The translations under genes were made by a program, and so were the position numbers. This document shows positions 46,073-55,096 of a stretch of DNA of 58,093 nucleotides, in pieces (position 1 is the stretch's first letter; every line of letters starts with the position of its first letter). This DNA is from an uncultured Bacteroidota bacterium (GTDB lineage Bacteria > Bacteroidota > Bacteroidia > Flavobacteriales > Flavobacteriaceae). Where the stretch lies: positions 1 to 58,093 of the forward strand of contig CABXUS010000007.1 in NCBI GenBank assembly GCA_902515405.1. The letters are read 5' to 3'. The notes under the pieces were generated by a model. The model saw only the letters and a program-made list of their open reading frames with translations, was not told where the DNA came from and made no database searches.

Positions 46073-46597
46073 ATGAAAAAAATATTAGTAACTGGCGGTC
46101 CTGGAACTGGGAAAACCTCATTGGTTAACAAATTACAAAAGAATGGATATTTATGTTCTGAGGAAATAGTTAGAGATTTAACCCTCGTGAAAAGAGATGA
46201 AGGTATTGATCAATACTTTTTAAAAGATCCATTAGCTTTCAGTATTAAATTATTTAATTTAAGGTTGAAAGAATATAATAAAAGCTTTAATTCGAATTTA
46301 ATTATATACGATAGAGGACCAATCGATGTTTTAGCCTATTTAAATTTTAAATCAATTGAAATACCAAAAGATTTAATTAATAATTCAAAAAGAATTAATT
46401 ATAAATATTCTTTCATTTTAAATCCATGGAAAGATATTTATACTCAGGATAGTATTCGATATGAATCATATGAAGAATGTTTATTAATACATGAATTTTT
46501 AATAAAAGAATATGAAAAATTTAAAATTAAACTAATAGTTGTTCCTAACGCAACAATTATCGAAAGGGTCAGGTTCATAAAAAAATTTTTAGATTAA
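46073..46597 (+). CDS. Small P-loop ATPase/kinase-like (AAA_28)
   Basis: 174 aa. The P-loop is ILVTGGPGTGKTSLVNKL at 4-21, with a Walker B-like LIIYDRGPIDVLAY near 77-90. It resembles the NadR-type kinase domain and thymidylate-kinase-like proteins. No other domain is present, and the substrate is unknown. Position 46044-46051 holds a TATTTTTG element about 20 bases upstream that might be a promoter. fmt starts one base after its stop. Confidence 0.72.
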   Translation: MKKILVTGGPGTGKTSLVNKLQKNGYLCSEEIVRDLTLVKRDEGIDQYFLKDPLAFSIKLFNLRLKEYNKSFNSNLIIYDRGPIDVLAYLNFKSIEIPKDLINNSKRINYKYSFILNPWKDIYTQDSIRYESYEECLLIHEFLIKEYEKFKIKLIVVPNATIIERVRFIKKFLD

Positions 46598-47536
46598 ATG
46601 AATAGTCCATTAAACATATTATTCATGGGAACACCTGATTTTGCAGTTGACAGTTTAGACTCAATTTACAGATCTAAACATAATTTATGTTGTGTTGTAA
46701 CTTCAGAAGATAAAAGGTCTGGGAGAGGTCTAAAATACAATTCAAGTCCGGTTAAAGATTATTGTATTAACAATAAGATTGATTTTATTCAACCAAATGA
46801 TTTTAAAAGCAATGATTTTTTAAATCAAATTAAAGAATATGAAACAGATATAATTGTTGTTGTAGCTTTTAAAATCTTACCAAAGGAAGTCTGGTCAATT
46901 CCCTCAATTGGCACAGTTAATATCCATGCCTCGCTATTACCTAACTTAAGAGGAGCAGCACCAATTAATTGGGCTATAATTAACGGATTAAAAAAAACAG
47001 GTTTAACTAGTTTTTATATCAATCAAGGCATTGATACTGGAGATATAATCCTTCAATCTGAGATTGAAATAAAAGAAGATGATAATTTTGGAAGCCTGTA
47101 TGAAAAGTTAAAGAAAAAAACAGGAAATTTTATTTTAACAACTTTAGAATGTATTAATAAAGGGTTTAGAAAGTCGCAATTAGTTACAACCAAGCTCTTA
47201 AGTGCCCCAAAATTAAATAAAAAGAATACTAGGATAAATTGGTCTAATAGCGGAATTGATATTTGTAATCAAATTAAAGGATTATCCCCGATTCCAGGTG
47301 CATGGACTACATTGAAAAAATCTAAAAGGAATATTAAAATTTATGATGCTATATTTCATAAATCAGTCAAGAATAAAGATTATGGTGAAATGTTTGTATT
47401 TGATGAAGATAAATTAATGGTCATTGTTAATGATGGATTAATTGAAATAAAGAAGTTACAAATTGAAGGAAAGAAAAAAATTAATGCATATGATTTTATT
47501 AATGGAATGAAAGAAAAAACTATAAAACTTAATTAG
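46598..47536 (+). CDS. fmt: Methionyl-tRNA formyltransferase
   Basis: Formylates initiator Met-tRNA. 312 aa, full length. Motifs are ILFMGTPDFAVDSLDS at 6-21, FKILPKEVW, NIHASLLPNLRGAAPINWAI with the catalytic Asn and His region (about 106-125) and GIDTGDIILQ. The C-terminal OB-like domain starts near 205 (RINWSNSG, IKGLSPIPGAWT). It lies between the small ATPase and the AlgH-type gene with no spacing on either side. Confidence 0.96.
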   Translation: MNSPLNILFMGTPDFAVDSLDSIYRSKHNLCCVVTSEDKRSGRGLKYNSSPVKDYCINNKIDFIQPNDFKSNDFLNQIKEYETDIIVVVAFKILPKEVWSIPSIGTVNIHASLLPNLRGAAPINWAIINGLKKTGLTSFYINQGIDTGDIILQSEIEIKEDDNFGSLYEKLKKKTGNFILTTLECINKGFRKSQLVTTKLLSAPKLNKKNTRINWSNSGIDICNQIKGLSPIPGAWTTLKKSKRNIKIYDAIFHKSVKNKDYGEMFVFDEDKLMVIVNDGLIEIKKLQIEGKKKINAYDFINGMKEKTIKLN

Positions 47537-48082
47537 TTGTATAAAGGCAAAATACTAGTTTCAAATTTTACTTTGTTAAATGATCTTGAATTTAATAAAG
47601 CTGTAATAATTATGGTTAAGGATGACTATGAGGGGTCAATTGGATTTGTTTTGAATAAAAAAACCCAATATTTACTTTCAGACTTAAATGAATCTTGTAA
47701 GGGTTTAGAAATTCCAGTTTATGAGGGTGGGCCTGTTATGAAGGATTCATTACATTTTATTCACATGAAAACTAAGCTATTAAATGATAGCATTAAAATT
47801 ACTCAAGATTTACACTGGGGAATAAATTTTAATAATGCGATTAATTTATTAAAACAAAAGAAAATTAAGAAATCTGAAATTAAATTTTTTATTGGCTATT
47901 CAGGATGGGGAAAAAACCAATTAAAATCTGAAAAAGAGGAAAACTCATGGCTGATATCTTCTAAATTTAAAAACAAAGATGTTCTAAACACTGAGAATGA
48001 GTTCTGGAAATCAAAATTAAATGAATTTGGAGAGTACTATAAAATCTGGTCAAATTCACCAGATAATCCTAATTTAAATTAA
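47537..48082 (+). CDS. YqgE/AlgH family protein
   Basis: 181 aa, UPF0301 family; function not firmly known. The family pattern is present: KGKILVSNFTLLNDLEFNKAVIIMVKDD-like start, GSIGFVLNK, YEGGPVMKDSLHFIH and FFIGYSGWGKNQLKSE with the conserved GYSGWGxxQL. The start is TTG at 47537, the base after the fmt stop codon. It overlaps the convergent aminotransferase gene by 14 bases. Confidence 0.9.
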   Translation: MYKGKILVSNFTLLNDLEFNKAVIIMVKDDYEGSIGFVLNKKTQYLLSDLNESCKGLEIPVYEGGPVMKDSLHFIHMKTKLLNDSIKITQDLHWGINFNNAINLLKQKKIKKSEIKFFIGYSGWGKNQLKSEKEENSWLISSKFKNKDVLNTENEFWKSKLNEFGEYYKIWSNSPDNPNLN

Positions 48083-48902
48083 TGTGATTATTTAACAGCT
48101 TTAATATTTTTATTGATATTGAATTTGAATAACATTTATTTCTATAATTTGTAATTGAAAATAATCCTTGAATTATATTTGTTCCAAAAATTTCGTCTGA
48201 TTTAGTTAAATCAAAAGTAGATACGTCTTCCTCAAAAACTTCAAATGAATTTAGCTTTAAAATATTTATTAAATTTTTTCTCATTACTCCATTTAAACAT
48301 CCAGAACTTAACTTAGGTGTATAAATTTTACCCTGATTAACTGTGAAAATATTAGAATTTATAAACTCTACAACCATTTTATCCTTATTTAGAAGAATAC
48401 AGTTTTCTAATCCGTTTTCATTCGAAAAAATAGAGGCAACAACATTAATAATTTTGTTATTAGATTTTATTGATGAAATCAATTGATTATCTAAATAGAA
48501 GTCTTTAAACAAATCAACCTTGTAATCTCCAATGTTTAAAATATAGTTTGATTCTCTAACTTCTTCGGATGAAATAATAAAAGATGAATTATTAGACTCA
48601 GGTCTATATTTTCCAGATGAAGACCTAAAAACTGTAATTCTAACTCTTGAATTTTCAGTTGAGGAATTTTTTTGATGAATTTTAATAATATTTTCTTTTA
48701 AAAATTCAGGAGTATAAATTTTGGGAATATCTAACCTAATTATCCTCATTGATGACATTAGTCTAAAATAATGGTCCTCCCAGAATAGAATTTTATTATT
48801 AACTACTTTAAGTGTTTCAAAAACTGCATCTCCGTAAAGAAATCCACGATTATTTGAAAGTTGATCTGATTCATGTAGAATTTTTCCGTTAAAATTAATC
48901 AT
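48069..48902 (-). CDS. Class IV aminotransferase (aminodeoxychorismate lyase-like)
   Basis: 277 aa, PLP-dependent fold type IV. Features are FLYGDAVFETLKV near 21-33, the candidate PLP lysine in SSIKSNNKIINVVA near 145, EFINSNIFTV, LSSGCLNGVMRK and FGTNIIQGLF. It could be the p-aminobenzoate-forming lyase (PabC) that feeds FolP at 2.2 kb, or a branched-chain or D-amino-acid aminotransferase; the sequence does not decide. It follows the START-like gene by 8 bases. Confidence 0.82.
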   Translation of the reverse strand: MINFNGKILHESDQLSNNRGFLYGDAVFETLKVVNNKILFWEDHYFRLMSSMRIIRLDIPKIYTPEFLKENIIKIHQKNSSTENSRVRITVFRSSSGKYRPESNNSSFIISSEEVRESNYILNIGDYKVDLFKDFYLDNQLISSIKSNNKIINVVASIFSNENGLENCILLNKDKMVVEFINSNIFTVNQGKIYTPKLSSGCLNGVMRKNLINILKLNSFEVFEEDVSTFDLTKSDEIFGTNIIQGLFSITNYRNKCYSNSISIKILKLLNNHINLN

Positions 48903-48910
48903 TATTTAAT

Positions 48911-49294
48911 TTAGGAAGATCCAAGAACCTGTTTTAAATCAGCTATTTGGCTTTCCCATAGCATTTTTGATTCATCTACTTCATCCTCATCTGAAAAATC
49001 AGTAATAATTAGAGATGCATCTTTAGTAAGTTCATCAACAACAATTCTTATTTCAAAGAATGAGTTGTCTTCATTTTCTAACCATTTAAACTTAACAAAT
49101 TGATTATTTTTTGATGAAATTAATTCCGCTTGTTCCTCTGAACCATCCCAAAAAAATGAGAAAATTTTTCCTCTGGAGTTTACATCATCAGCAAACCATT
49201 CAGTTAAACTTGAAGCACTAGAAATATATTGATATAACATATTTGGTGAAGCTTGGATAGGAAATTCTAATTCGTATTTGACTTTATCTGCCAT
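48911..49294 (-). CDS. START-like/AHSA1-type protein
   Basis: 127 aa, SRPBCC-like fold: LEFPIQASPNMLYQYISSASSLTEWFADDV at the start, FFWDGSEEQAELI, and an acidic C-terminal part with DEVDESKMLWESQIADLKQVLG. Typical of a short Bacteroidota family of unknown function. It differs from the SRPBCC protein at 39.6 kb. Upstream is the 105-base region with the tRNA-Met promoter on the other strand. Confidence 0.78.
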   Translation of the reverse strand: MADKVKYELEFPIQASPNMLYQYISSASSLTEWFADDVNSRGKIFSFFWDGSEEQAELISSKNNQFVKFKWLENEDNSFFEIRIVVDELTKDASLIITDFSDEDEVDESKMLWESQIADLKQVLGSS

Positions 49295-49357
49295 CTCTGA
49301 ACAATATATATATTAAAATCGATCTGAAAAAGAAAATTATTTTTTTTTTCTATCAAG

Positions 49358-49388
49358 TTTGTCCCTAGTTATTTAGTTTATATATTTG
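49358..49388 (+). promoter_or_regulatory. Promoter of tRNA-Met
   Basis: TTTG at 49358-49361, a 19-base spacer and TATATTTG at 49381-49388, ending 11 bases before the mature tRNA. It exactly fits the Bacteroidota housekeeping consensus. Confidence 0.62.
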
Positions 49389-49399
49389 ACGCGCATTTT

Positions 49400-49473
49400 G
49401 GCGAGGTAGCTCAGGTGGTTAGAGCGTCGGATTCATAACCCGGAGGTCGGGAGTTCAAGTCTCCCCCTCGCTA
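49400..49473 (+). tRNA. tRNA-Met, elongator-type (anticodon CAT)
   Basis: A 74-base cloverleaf: acceptor GGCGAGG/CCTCGCT, D-arm GCTC/GAGC and T-arm GGGAG/CTCCC. The anticodon loop TTCATAA sits on TCGGA/CCCGG, which has the A-C pair at its loop end seen in some bacterial elongator Met tRNAs. The acceptor begins with a G1-T72 pair. A tRNA-Ile with modified CAT cannot be fully excluded. CCA is not encoded. The final three bases are also the stop codon of hisS on the other strand. Confidence 0.92.
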
Positions 49474-50841
49474 CTTTTTTAAAAAACTTTTTGTAAAATT
49501 CTCAATTTCAAAAATCTCTTCTTTTCCAGAAAACATATTTCTAACTTTTACAATATTTTTTTCATTTTCTGACTCACCATAAATTATTACATACTTAAAA
49601 TCATTTTTATCTGAGTATGTAAATTGTTTAGAAAGTTTAATATTATCAGGATAAACAAATATCTTTCTGCCAGCTAATCTTAATTGATTAATATTCTTAG
49701 CAATATTAGAAATGTATTTATTGCCAAAATTAATTACCATAATATCATTTCCAATAGTAATATTTTTAGGAAACAAACCATTCTTTTCAAGAATTAAATA
49801 TATTCTTTCAAGGCCAAATGAAATGCCAATACCAGAATTATCTTTCAGGTTAAAAGCTTCAGTTAAATCTTTGTATCTGCCACCTGCTCCAATAGATCCA
49901 ATTTCGGACATAGAATCCATTGAAACTTCATAAATTAATCCTGTATAATATTCTAATCCCCTTGCAAGAGATAAATCATAATCTATTTCTAATAAATCTT
50001 TGTTCTTTTCAGTCATATCAATAAGTAATTCTAATTCATTAATTAAATCCTTATCATTTTCACTTAAATAATCATTTTTTAAAACTTCTAAATAATTGTT
50101 AGCTGATGATTTATTAATTATTAATTCGAATAGTTTATCAATTTCATTATTTATTTGAAATTTAGATTTAAACTCATTTTTAACGTTCTCAATTCCAATC
50201 TTATCAATTTTGTCTAAAAGAATTATAAATTCATGAAAATTATCTTTAATTCCTATTTTCTTAGCAATTGCATTTAATACTTTTCTGTGATTAATTCTAA
50301 CTCTTACATTATCTAATTTTAACTTTTTGAAAACATCTGAAAAAAGTTGAAGCATTTCATATTCAAGTAGAATAGAATTGGAACCAACAACATCAGCATC
50401 ACATTGAGTAAACTCTTGAAATCTTCCTTTTTGAGGTCGATCTGCTCTCCATACATTCTGAATTTGAAATCTTTTGAATGGAAATGAAATTTCGTTTTGA
50501 TGTTGAGAAACATACCTAGCAAGTGGAACTGTTAAATCAAATCTTAGACCTTTTTCAGAGATAGATGATATAAAGTCATTAAATTTTTTATTATTAAAAG
50601 AACTTATATCAGCTTTTCTAATCTTTTCACCAGAATTAATAATATTAAAAATGAATTTATCACCATCTGAACCATACTTTTGATATAAAGTTGATCTATT
50701 TTCAATTGAGGGTGTTTCTATTTCATTATAGCCGTAGCTTAAGAAAACTGATCTAATAATATTGATTATATATCTTCTTCTTTGTAATGTTAGAGGATTA
50801 AAATCTCTAGTACCTTTTGGATTTGTAGGTTTATTTGACAT
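49471..50841 (-). CDS. hisS: Histidyl-tRNA synthetase
   Basis: Charges tRNA-His. 456 aa from ATG 50841 (MSNKPTNPKGTRDF); an upstream ATG at 50859 adds six residues before the family start. Class II motif 1 is near PSIEN, motif 2 RPQKGRFQEFTQCDADVVG near 125-145. The HisA/HisB-type motifs LDKIDKIG and ARGLEYYTGLIYEV are present, and motif 3 is GIGISFGLERIYLIL near 335. The anticodon domain closes the protein. The stop codon is formed by the 3' end of the tRNA-Met gene. It is 48 bases downstream of rplI. Confidence 0.96.
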   Translation of the reverse strand: MSNKPTNPKGTRDFNPLTLQRRRYIINIIRSVFLSYGYNEIETPSIENRSTLYQKYGSDGDKFIFNIINSGEKIRKADISSFNNKKFNDFISSISEKGLRFDLTVPLARYVSQHQNEISFPFKRFQIQNVWRADRPQKGRFQEFTQCDADVVGSNSILLEYEMLQLFSDVFKKLKLDNVRVRINHRKVLNAIAKKIGIKDNFHEFIILLDKIDKIGIENVKNEFKSKFQINNEIDKLFELIINKSSANNYLEVLKNDYLSENDKDLINELELLIDMTEKNKDLLEIDYDLSLARGLEYYTGLIYEVSMDSMSEIGSIGAGGRYKDLTEAFNLKDNSGIGISFGLERIYLILEKNGLFPKNITIGNDIMVINFGNKYISNIAKNINQLRLAGRKIFVYPDNIKLSKQFTYSDKNDFKYVIIYGESENEKNIVKVRNMFSGKEEIFEIENFTKSFLKK

Positions 50842-50889
50842 TATTGTATCAAATATCACCCTTTTTGAAAAAAATAAAAAATTAAGAGA

Positions 50890-51339
50890 TTATTTTTGTT
50901 CTTTGATAACCTCAAATGGGAAATCAAAGCTAACTTCTCTGTGTAATCTTATTATAGCAGAATAGCTACCAGTTTTTTTAATATTTGAAGATAACTGAAT
51001 ATATTTTTTTTCAACTTCTATTCCATTATCACTCAAGCTTTTTGAGATATCAGAATTAGTAATTGAACCAAAAAGTTTTTCTCCCTCAACAGATTTAGCT
51101 TTTAGTTTCAGGTCTAATTTTTCAAGTTTTTTAACAATTTTGTTAGCATCACTAATAGCTTCTTTTTGTTTATTTTGTGATTGTTTAATTTTTTCTGTTA
51201 AAACCTTTTTATTAGAGTCAGTTGCAAGCATTGCAAGCCCGTTAGGAATTAAAAAGTTTCTTCCAAAACCATTTTTAACTTTAACGATATCATCCTTAAA
51301 GCCTAAGTTTTCAACATCTTGTTTTAAAATCAATTCCAT
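50890..51339 (-). CDS. rplI: Ribosomal protein L9
   Basis: Large-subunit protein with two RNA-binding domains joined by a long helix. 149 aa: MELILKQDVENLGFKDDIVKVKNGFGRNFLIPNG-type N-terminus, a charged connecting helix (about 45-75), and a C-terminal domain ending in FPFEVIKEQ. It follows rpsR with 2 bases between, the standard order. Confidence 0.97.
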   Translation of the reverse strand: MELILKQDVENLGFKDDIVKVKNGFGRNFLIPNGLAMLATDSNKKVLTEKIKQSQNKQKEAISDANKIVKKLEKLDLKLKAKSVEGEKLFGSITNSDISKSLSDNGIEVEKKYIQLSSNIKKTGSYSAIIRLHREVSFDFPFEVIKEQK

Positions 51340-51341
51340 AA

Positions 51342-51629
51342 TTATTTTAATAAATCAGCCTGATATGGGAGTAGGGCTAAATGTCTAGCTCTTTTAATTG
51401 CTGAGGATACTTTTCTTTGAAATTTTAGAGAGGTTCCTGTTAGTCTTCTTGGAAGTATTTTACCCTGTTCATTAATAAATTTTAATAAGTAATCAGGGTC
51501 TTTATAATCAATATATTTGATACCTAATCTTTTAAATCTACAATACTTTTTTCTGTTTTTAGTAGATATATCAAGAGGTGTCAAATATCTAATCTCACCT
51601 TGATTTGAATTTATATTTATTTCAGCCAT
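51342..51629 (-). CDS. rpsR: Ribosomal protein S18
   Basis: Small-subunit protein that pairs with S6. 95 aa. The core is [39 protein letters not shown]-like, ending in [13 protein letters not shown], as in the family. The N-terminal 15 residues ([15 protein letters not shown]) are a short extension. Its start overlaps the rpsF stop by one base. Confidence 0.97.
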   Translation of the reverse strand: MAEININSNQGEIRYLTPLDISTKNRKKYCRFKRLGIKYIDYKDPDYLLKFINEQGKILPRRLTGTSLKFQRKVSSAIKRARHLALLPYQADLLK

Positions 51630-51976
51630 TATGCTTTTTGCTTTTTAAGTTTATTTCTTCTTTTAACAGCCCAATTATTGGCATCTTTATCTAAAGTAAC
51701 ATTTAAATATCTCATAATTCTTTCATCTCTCTTTAACTCCGTCTCATATAAATCGATAACATTTAAATCAGAATCGTATTCAAAATCTATTAAAGCATAA
51801 AAACCACTGAGTTTTTTCTGAATTGAGTATGCAAGTTTTTTTAAGCCCCAATTCTCAATATCAATAATTTTACAACCATTATCTTTTAAAAATTTTTCAT
51901 ACTTTTTAATAGCATCTTTGACCTGTTCTTCAGATAATGCGGGATTTAATATAAAAACTGACTCGTAGTGACTCAT
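51629..51976 (-). CDS. rpsF: Ribosomal protein S6
   Basis: Small-subunit protein, 115 aa from ATG 51976 ([19 protein letters not shown]); an ATG at 51991 is five residues upstream and lies inside the promoter, so it is unlikely. [25 protein letters not shown] and [15 protein letters not shown] match the family. First gene of rpsF-rpsR-rplI-hisS. The leader after the promoter is at most about 12 bases, too short for the S6:S18 hairpin found in other bacteria. Confidence 0.96.
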   Translation of the reverse strand: MSHYESVFILNPALSEEQVKDAIKKYEKFLKDNGCKIIDIENWGLKKLAYSIQKKLSGFYALIDFEYDSDLNVIDLYETELKRDERIMRYLNVTLDKDANNWAVKRRNKLKKQKA

Positions 51977-51988
51977 AAAATTAGGTGG

Positions 51989-52019
51989 CAAAAATACTGT
52001 TTATCTTTTAACAAACAAA
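51989..52019 (-). promoter_or_regulatory. Promoter of rpsF operon
   Basis: Read on the minus strand: TTTG (52019-52016), 19 bases, then TATTTTTG (51996-51989), ending 12 bases before the rpsF ATG. A complete match to the Bacteroidota consensus. Confidence 0.6.
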
Positions 52020-52030
52020 AAAAAAGAAAT

Positions 52031-54448
52031 TTAATTATATGGATCAACGTCAATTAATACTTTTACAGATCTAAAGTCAGGATAATTATTAAATTTCTTT
52101 AAGATTTTTTTTATCAATGATTTTTGAAAAGATAAATTTGTTTTCAGGTCTATTTTTAATAAAATATTAGTGATATAAAAGTTATTTATTCTACTTACCA
52201 ACGGATATTCTGGACCTAAGACGTCAAAATTTGAAATATTAGTTAGTGAATTTGCTAACCATTTTGAACTAATATTTAATTTTTCCTTTTTCTTACTTTT
52301 TAAAACTATCTTAATTAACCTAGTAAAAGGAGGATAATTAAAGTCTCTTCTTTGAATAAGCTGATTTTTATAAAAGTTTTCATCATCATTTTCAACTATT
52401 CTTCTATTTACATAATGATTGATGTTTTTAGTTTGAATAATAACCTTGCCTCTGCTCCCTGATCTACCTGCCCTTCCTGAAACCTGTTTAATTAATTGAA
52501 AATATCTTTCATGAGATCTAAAATCAGGATAATTCAGTAGAAAATCTGATTCTATAACACATACTAAAGATACATTGCCAAAGTCTAAACCTTTAGTAAT
52601 CATTTGAGTTCCAACTAAAATTTGATATTCATTATTTTCAAAATCATTTATCAAATTCTTAAAGCTTGATTTTCTTCTAGTTGAATCATAATCGAGTCTA
52701 GCAACTCTAACGTCTGGAAATATTGATTTTATTTCATTTTCAACAAGTTGAGTTCCAATACCCTTTCTTTGTAAAGCATTAAGACCACATGAATTACAAG
52801 ATTGTGATTCATTTTTTGAAAATCCGCAGTAATGACATTTTAATTTTTTTTGATTTATATGAAGAGTTAGACTAACATCACAATTTGGGCACTGTTCAAC
52901 ACTTAAGCAAGCTGAACATTGTAAGTAAGTTGAATATCCCCTTCTATTTCTAAAAATTATAACCTGTTTGTTTTCAGATAATGTTAATTTGATTTCTTTA
53001 ATCATTAAATCAGACAAAATAATAGAATCTTCATTCTTGGAGTCAACAAAAATCAATTCAGGAGATTTAAAATCTCCAAATCTAGAGTTTAACTCAATCA
53101 AAGAATATTTATTATTAATCGCATTATTAAAGCTTTCAATACTTGGTGTTGCAGAGGCCAATACACAGCCTGTTTTATATTGTTTTGAAACAAAAACTGC
53201 TAAATCTCTAGCGTTATATAGTGGTCTTGACTCAAATTGCTTGTATGAGACTTCATTCTCTTCATCAACTATTATTAATCCTAAGTTTGTAAGAGGTAAG
53301 AAAATTGAAGATCGAGCACCTAATACTACTTTTGGCATTTTTGAATCAATTAAATCATTCCAAATCTCATATCTTTTATTTGGATTTATCCATGAATGAT
53401 ATACATGTAGGTTATTCGGAAAGAATTTTTCTAATCTGGTAACAAGTTGTGTTGTTAAAGCAATTTCAGGAACAAGGAATAAAACATCTAATTTTTTATG
53501 AATTACCTCTTTTATTAACTCAATATAAATTTCTGTTTTTCCAGATGATGTTACTCCCTTAAATAATACAACTCTTTTTTTATCAACTTCACTTTTAATT
53601 TTATTGAACGAGATTTTTTGATTTTTTGATAATTCAATTGATTTATTAATATCAACATTAGAATGAATAAATCTATCTATTTTTGATTTTGATTTTAATA
53701 GTATATTTTTTTTTACTAGTGTATTTAAGATAGCGTCTGATATTTTAAATTTTTCTTTTAACTTATTCTTTGATAAACTAAAGTTCTTTTTTTGATTCCT
53801 AAAATAACTAACAATATTCTTATGATTTTGACTTCTCAACAAAGAAAATGAATTTGAATTTTTAAATAAAAAATGGTTTAATTCATAAATATTTTCAGTT
53901 TTGGGAATGTAGCCATCATAGATCTCTTCTTTAACTTTTAAATAATTATTTAAAACTAATTCATCAATTAATTTAACTGATTCTTTTCCAAATAATTTTA
54001 TTATATCAATGAATGATATTTCATTAAAACTAGAAATAGATGCAAATAAATTATTGGCTTTTTCAGATAAATTATTTTCTGTACCTTCATTTAAAACTTC
54101 GATAATAGTTTCACTTTTTATTAGCAATAATTTTGGCAATGCTGTTTCATAAATCTTTCCAATTGGACACATATAATAATTACTTATCCATTCAAAAAAT
54201 TTAATTTGATTTTTATTGATACAAGGTTTATCATCAACGATGTATTCAATTTCTTTGAGCTCATAATCAAAAGTTTTATTTGAAGATTTACCTATTACAA
54301 TTGCAGTGTACAGTTTTTTCTTTCCAAAACTAACAACAACTCTTGATCCAATTGAAATACTTTTAAACTCATTAATCGATAATGCGTAATCAAAAGTTTT
54401 GTCAATAGGGAGTGGCAAAACAACTTCAATAGAATTTATTCCAGTCAA
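52031..54448 (-). CDS. priA: Primosomal protein N' (replication restart helicase)
   Basis: Restarts collapsed replication forks. 805 aa. DNA-binding N-terminal region (1-110, with GSRVVVSFGKKK). The helicase core holds Walker A LFKGVTSSGKTEIY near 300, DEEN box IIVDEENEVSYKQFE, and motif III ASATPS. The zinc-binding loops CSACLSVEQCPNC and KCHYCGFSKNES...CNSCG (eight cysteines) lie near 508-555. Helicase motifs V and VI follow (GTQMITKGLDFGNV, QVSGRAGRSGSRGKV). Full length. It is divergent from rdgB with 50 bases between. Confidence 0.96.
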   Translation of the reverse strand: MTGINSIEVVLPLPIDKTFDYALSINEFKSISIGSRVVVSFGKKKLYTAIVIGKSSNKTFDYELKEIEYIVDDKPCINKNQIKFFEWISNYYMCPIGKIYETALPKLLLIKSETIIEVLNEGTENNLSEKANNLFASISSFNEISFIDIIKLFGKESVKLIDELVLNNYLKVKEEIYDGYIPKTENIYELNHFLFKNSNSFSLLRSQNHKNIVSYFRNQKKNFSLSKNKLKEKFKISDAILNTLVKKNILLKSKSKIDRFIHSNVDINKSIELSKNQKISFNKIKSEVDKKRVVLFKGVTSSGKTEIYIELIKEVIHKKLDVLFLVPEIALTTQLVTRLEKFFPNNLHVYHSWINPNKRYEIWNDLIDSKMPKVVLGARSSIFLPLTNLGLIIVDEENEVSYKQFESRPLYNARDLAVFVSKQYKTGCVLASATPSIESFNNAINNKYSLIELNSRFGDFKSPELIFVDSKNEDSIILSDLMIKEIKLTLSENKQVIIFRNRRGYSTYLQCSACLSVEQCPNCDVSLTLHINQKKLKCHYCGFSKNESQSCNSCGLNALQRKGIGTQLVENEIKSIFPDVRVARLDYDSTRRKSSFKNLINDFENNEYQILVGTQMITKGLDFGNVSLVCVIESDFLLNYPDFRSHERYFQLIKQVSGRAGRSGSRGKVIIQTKNINHYVNRRIVENDDENFYKNQLIQRRDFNYPPFTRLIKIVLKSKKKEKLNISSKWLANSLTNISNFDVLGPEYPLVSRINNFYITNILLKIDLKTNLSFQKSLIKKILKKFNNYPDFRSVKVLIDVDPYN

Positions 54449-54498
54449 TATATAGTGTAAGTTTATTTAAATTAGCATTTTCAATTATAATGTAATTT

Positions 54499-55074
54499 AT
54501 GGATTTAATTGTTGCATCTCATAACGAAAATAAAGTTTTAGAATTTAAAAATATATTAGGAGATAAATTTTTAATTAAAAGCTTAAATGATTTAAATTTT
54601 AAAGATGAAATTCCAGAAAATAAGAATACAATTAAAAAAAATGCTGTTTACAAGTCAAATTTTATTTATAAAATCTTTAAGTGTAATGTTTTTTCTGATG
54701 ACACAGGCCTAGAAATTGAAGCTCTTAACAATGAGCCAGGTGTAAAATCAGCTAGATATTCAGGAGAAAAAAGAGATATAAAAAAAAATATTCAATTAGT
54801 TCTAAAAAAAATGGAAGGATTAATGAATAGAAAAGCTAGGTTCAGGACTGTTATATCTTTGATTTATTATGGTAAAGAATATTGTTTTGAAGGAATTGTA
54901 AATGGAAGTATAACAGAAAATCCTATTGGTGATAATGGATTTGGTTATGATTCAATTTTTAAACCTGACGGATATAAAAAAACATTTGCACAACTCTCAA
55001 TGAATAAAAAAAATAAAATTAGTCATAGGGCATTAGCAATAAATAAATTAATTGATTTTCTAAAGAAAAATTAA
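54499..55074 (+). CDS. rdgB: Non-canonical purine NTP pyrophosphatase (RdgB/HAM1)
   Basis: Removes dITP, XTP and similar deaminated nucleotides from the pool. 191 aa, full length. ASHNENKVLEFKNIL near 6-20 binds the phosphates, followed by SDDTGLEIEALNNEPGVKSARYSGE and GDNGFGYDSIFKPDG, then the closing SHRALAINKL. The start is ATG at 54499. Confidence 0.95.
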   Translation: MDLIVASHNENKVLEFKNILGDKFLIKSLNDLNFKDEIPENKNTIKKNAVYKSNFIYKIFKCNVFSDDTGLEIEALNNEPGVKSARYSGEKRDIKKNIQLVLKKMEGLMNRKARFRTVISLIYYGKEYCFEGIVNGSITENPIGDNGFGYDSIFKPDGYKKTFAQLSMNKKNKISHRALAINKLIDFLKKN

Positions 55075-55096
55075 TTTAATGTAAGTTTACACTGTA

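Noticed and set aside
52968-53399. 143-codon open frame on the plus strand opposite priA
   Set aside because: It is antisense to the conserved helicase core of PriA, has no family motif, and its composition follows the codon pattern of priA read backwards.
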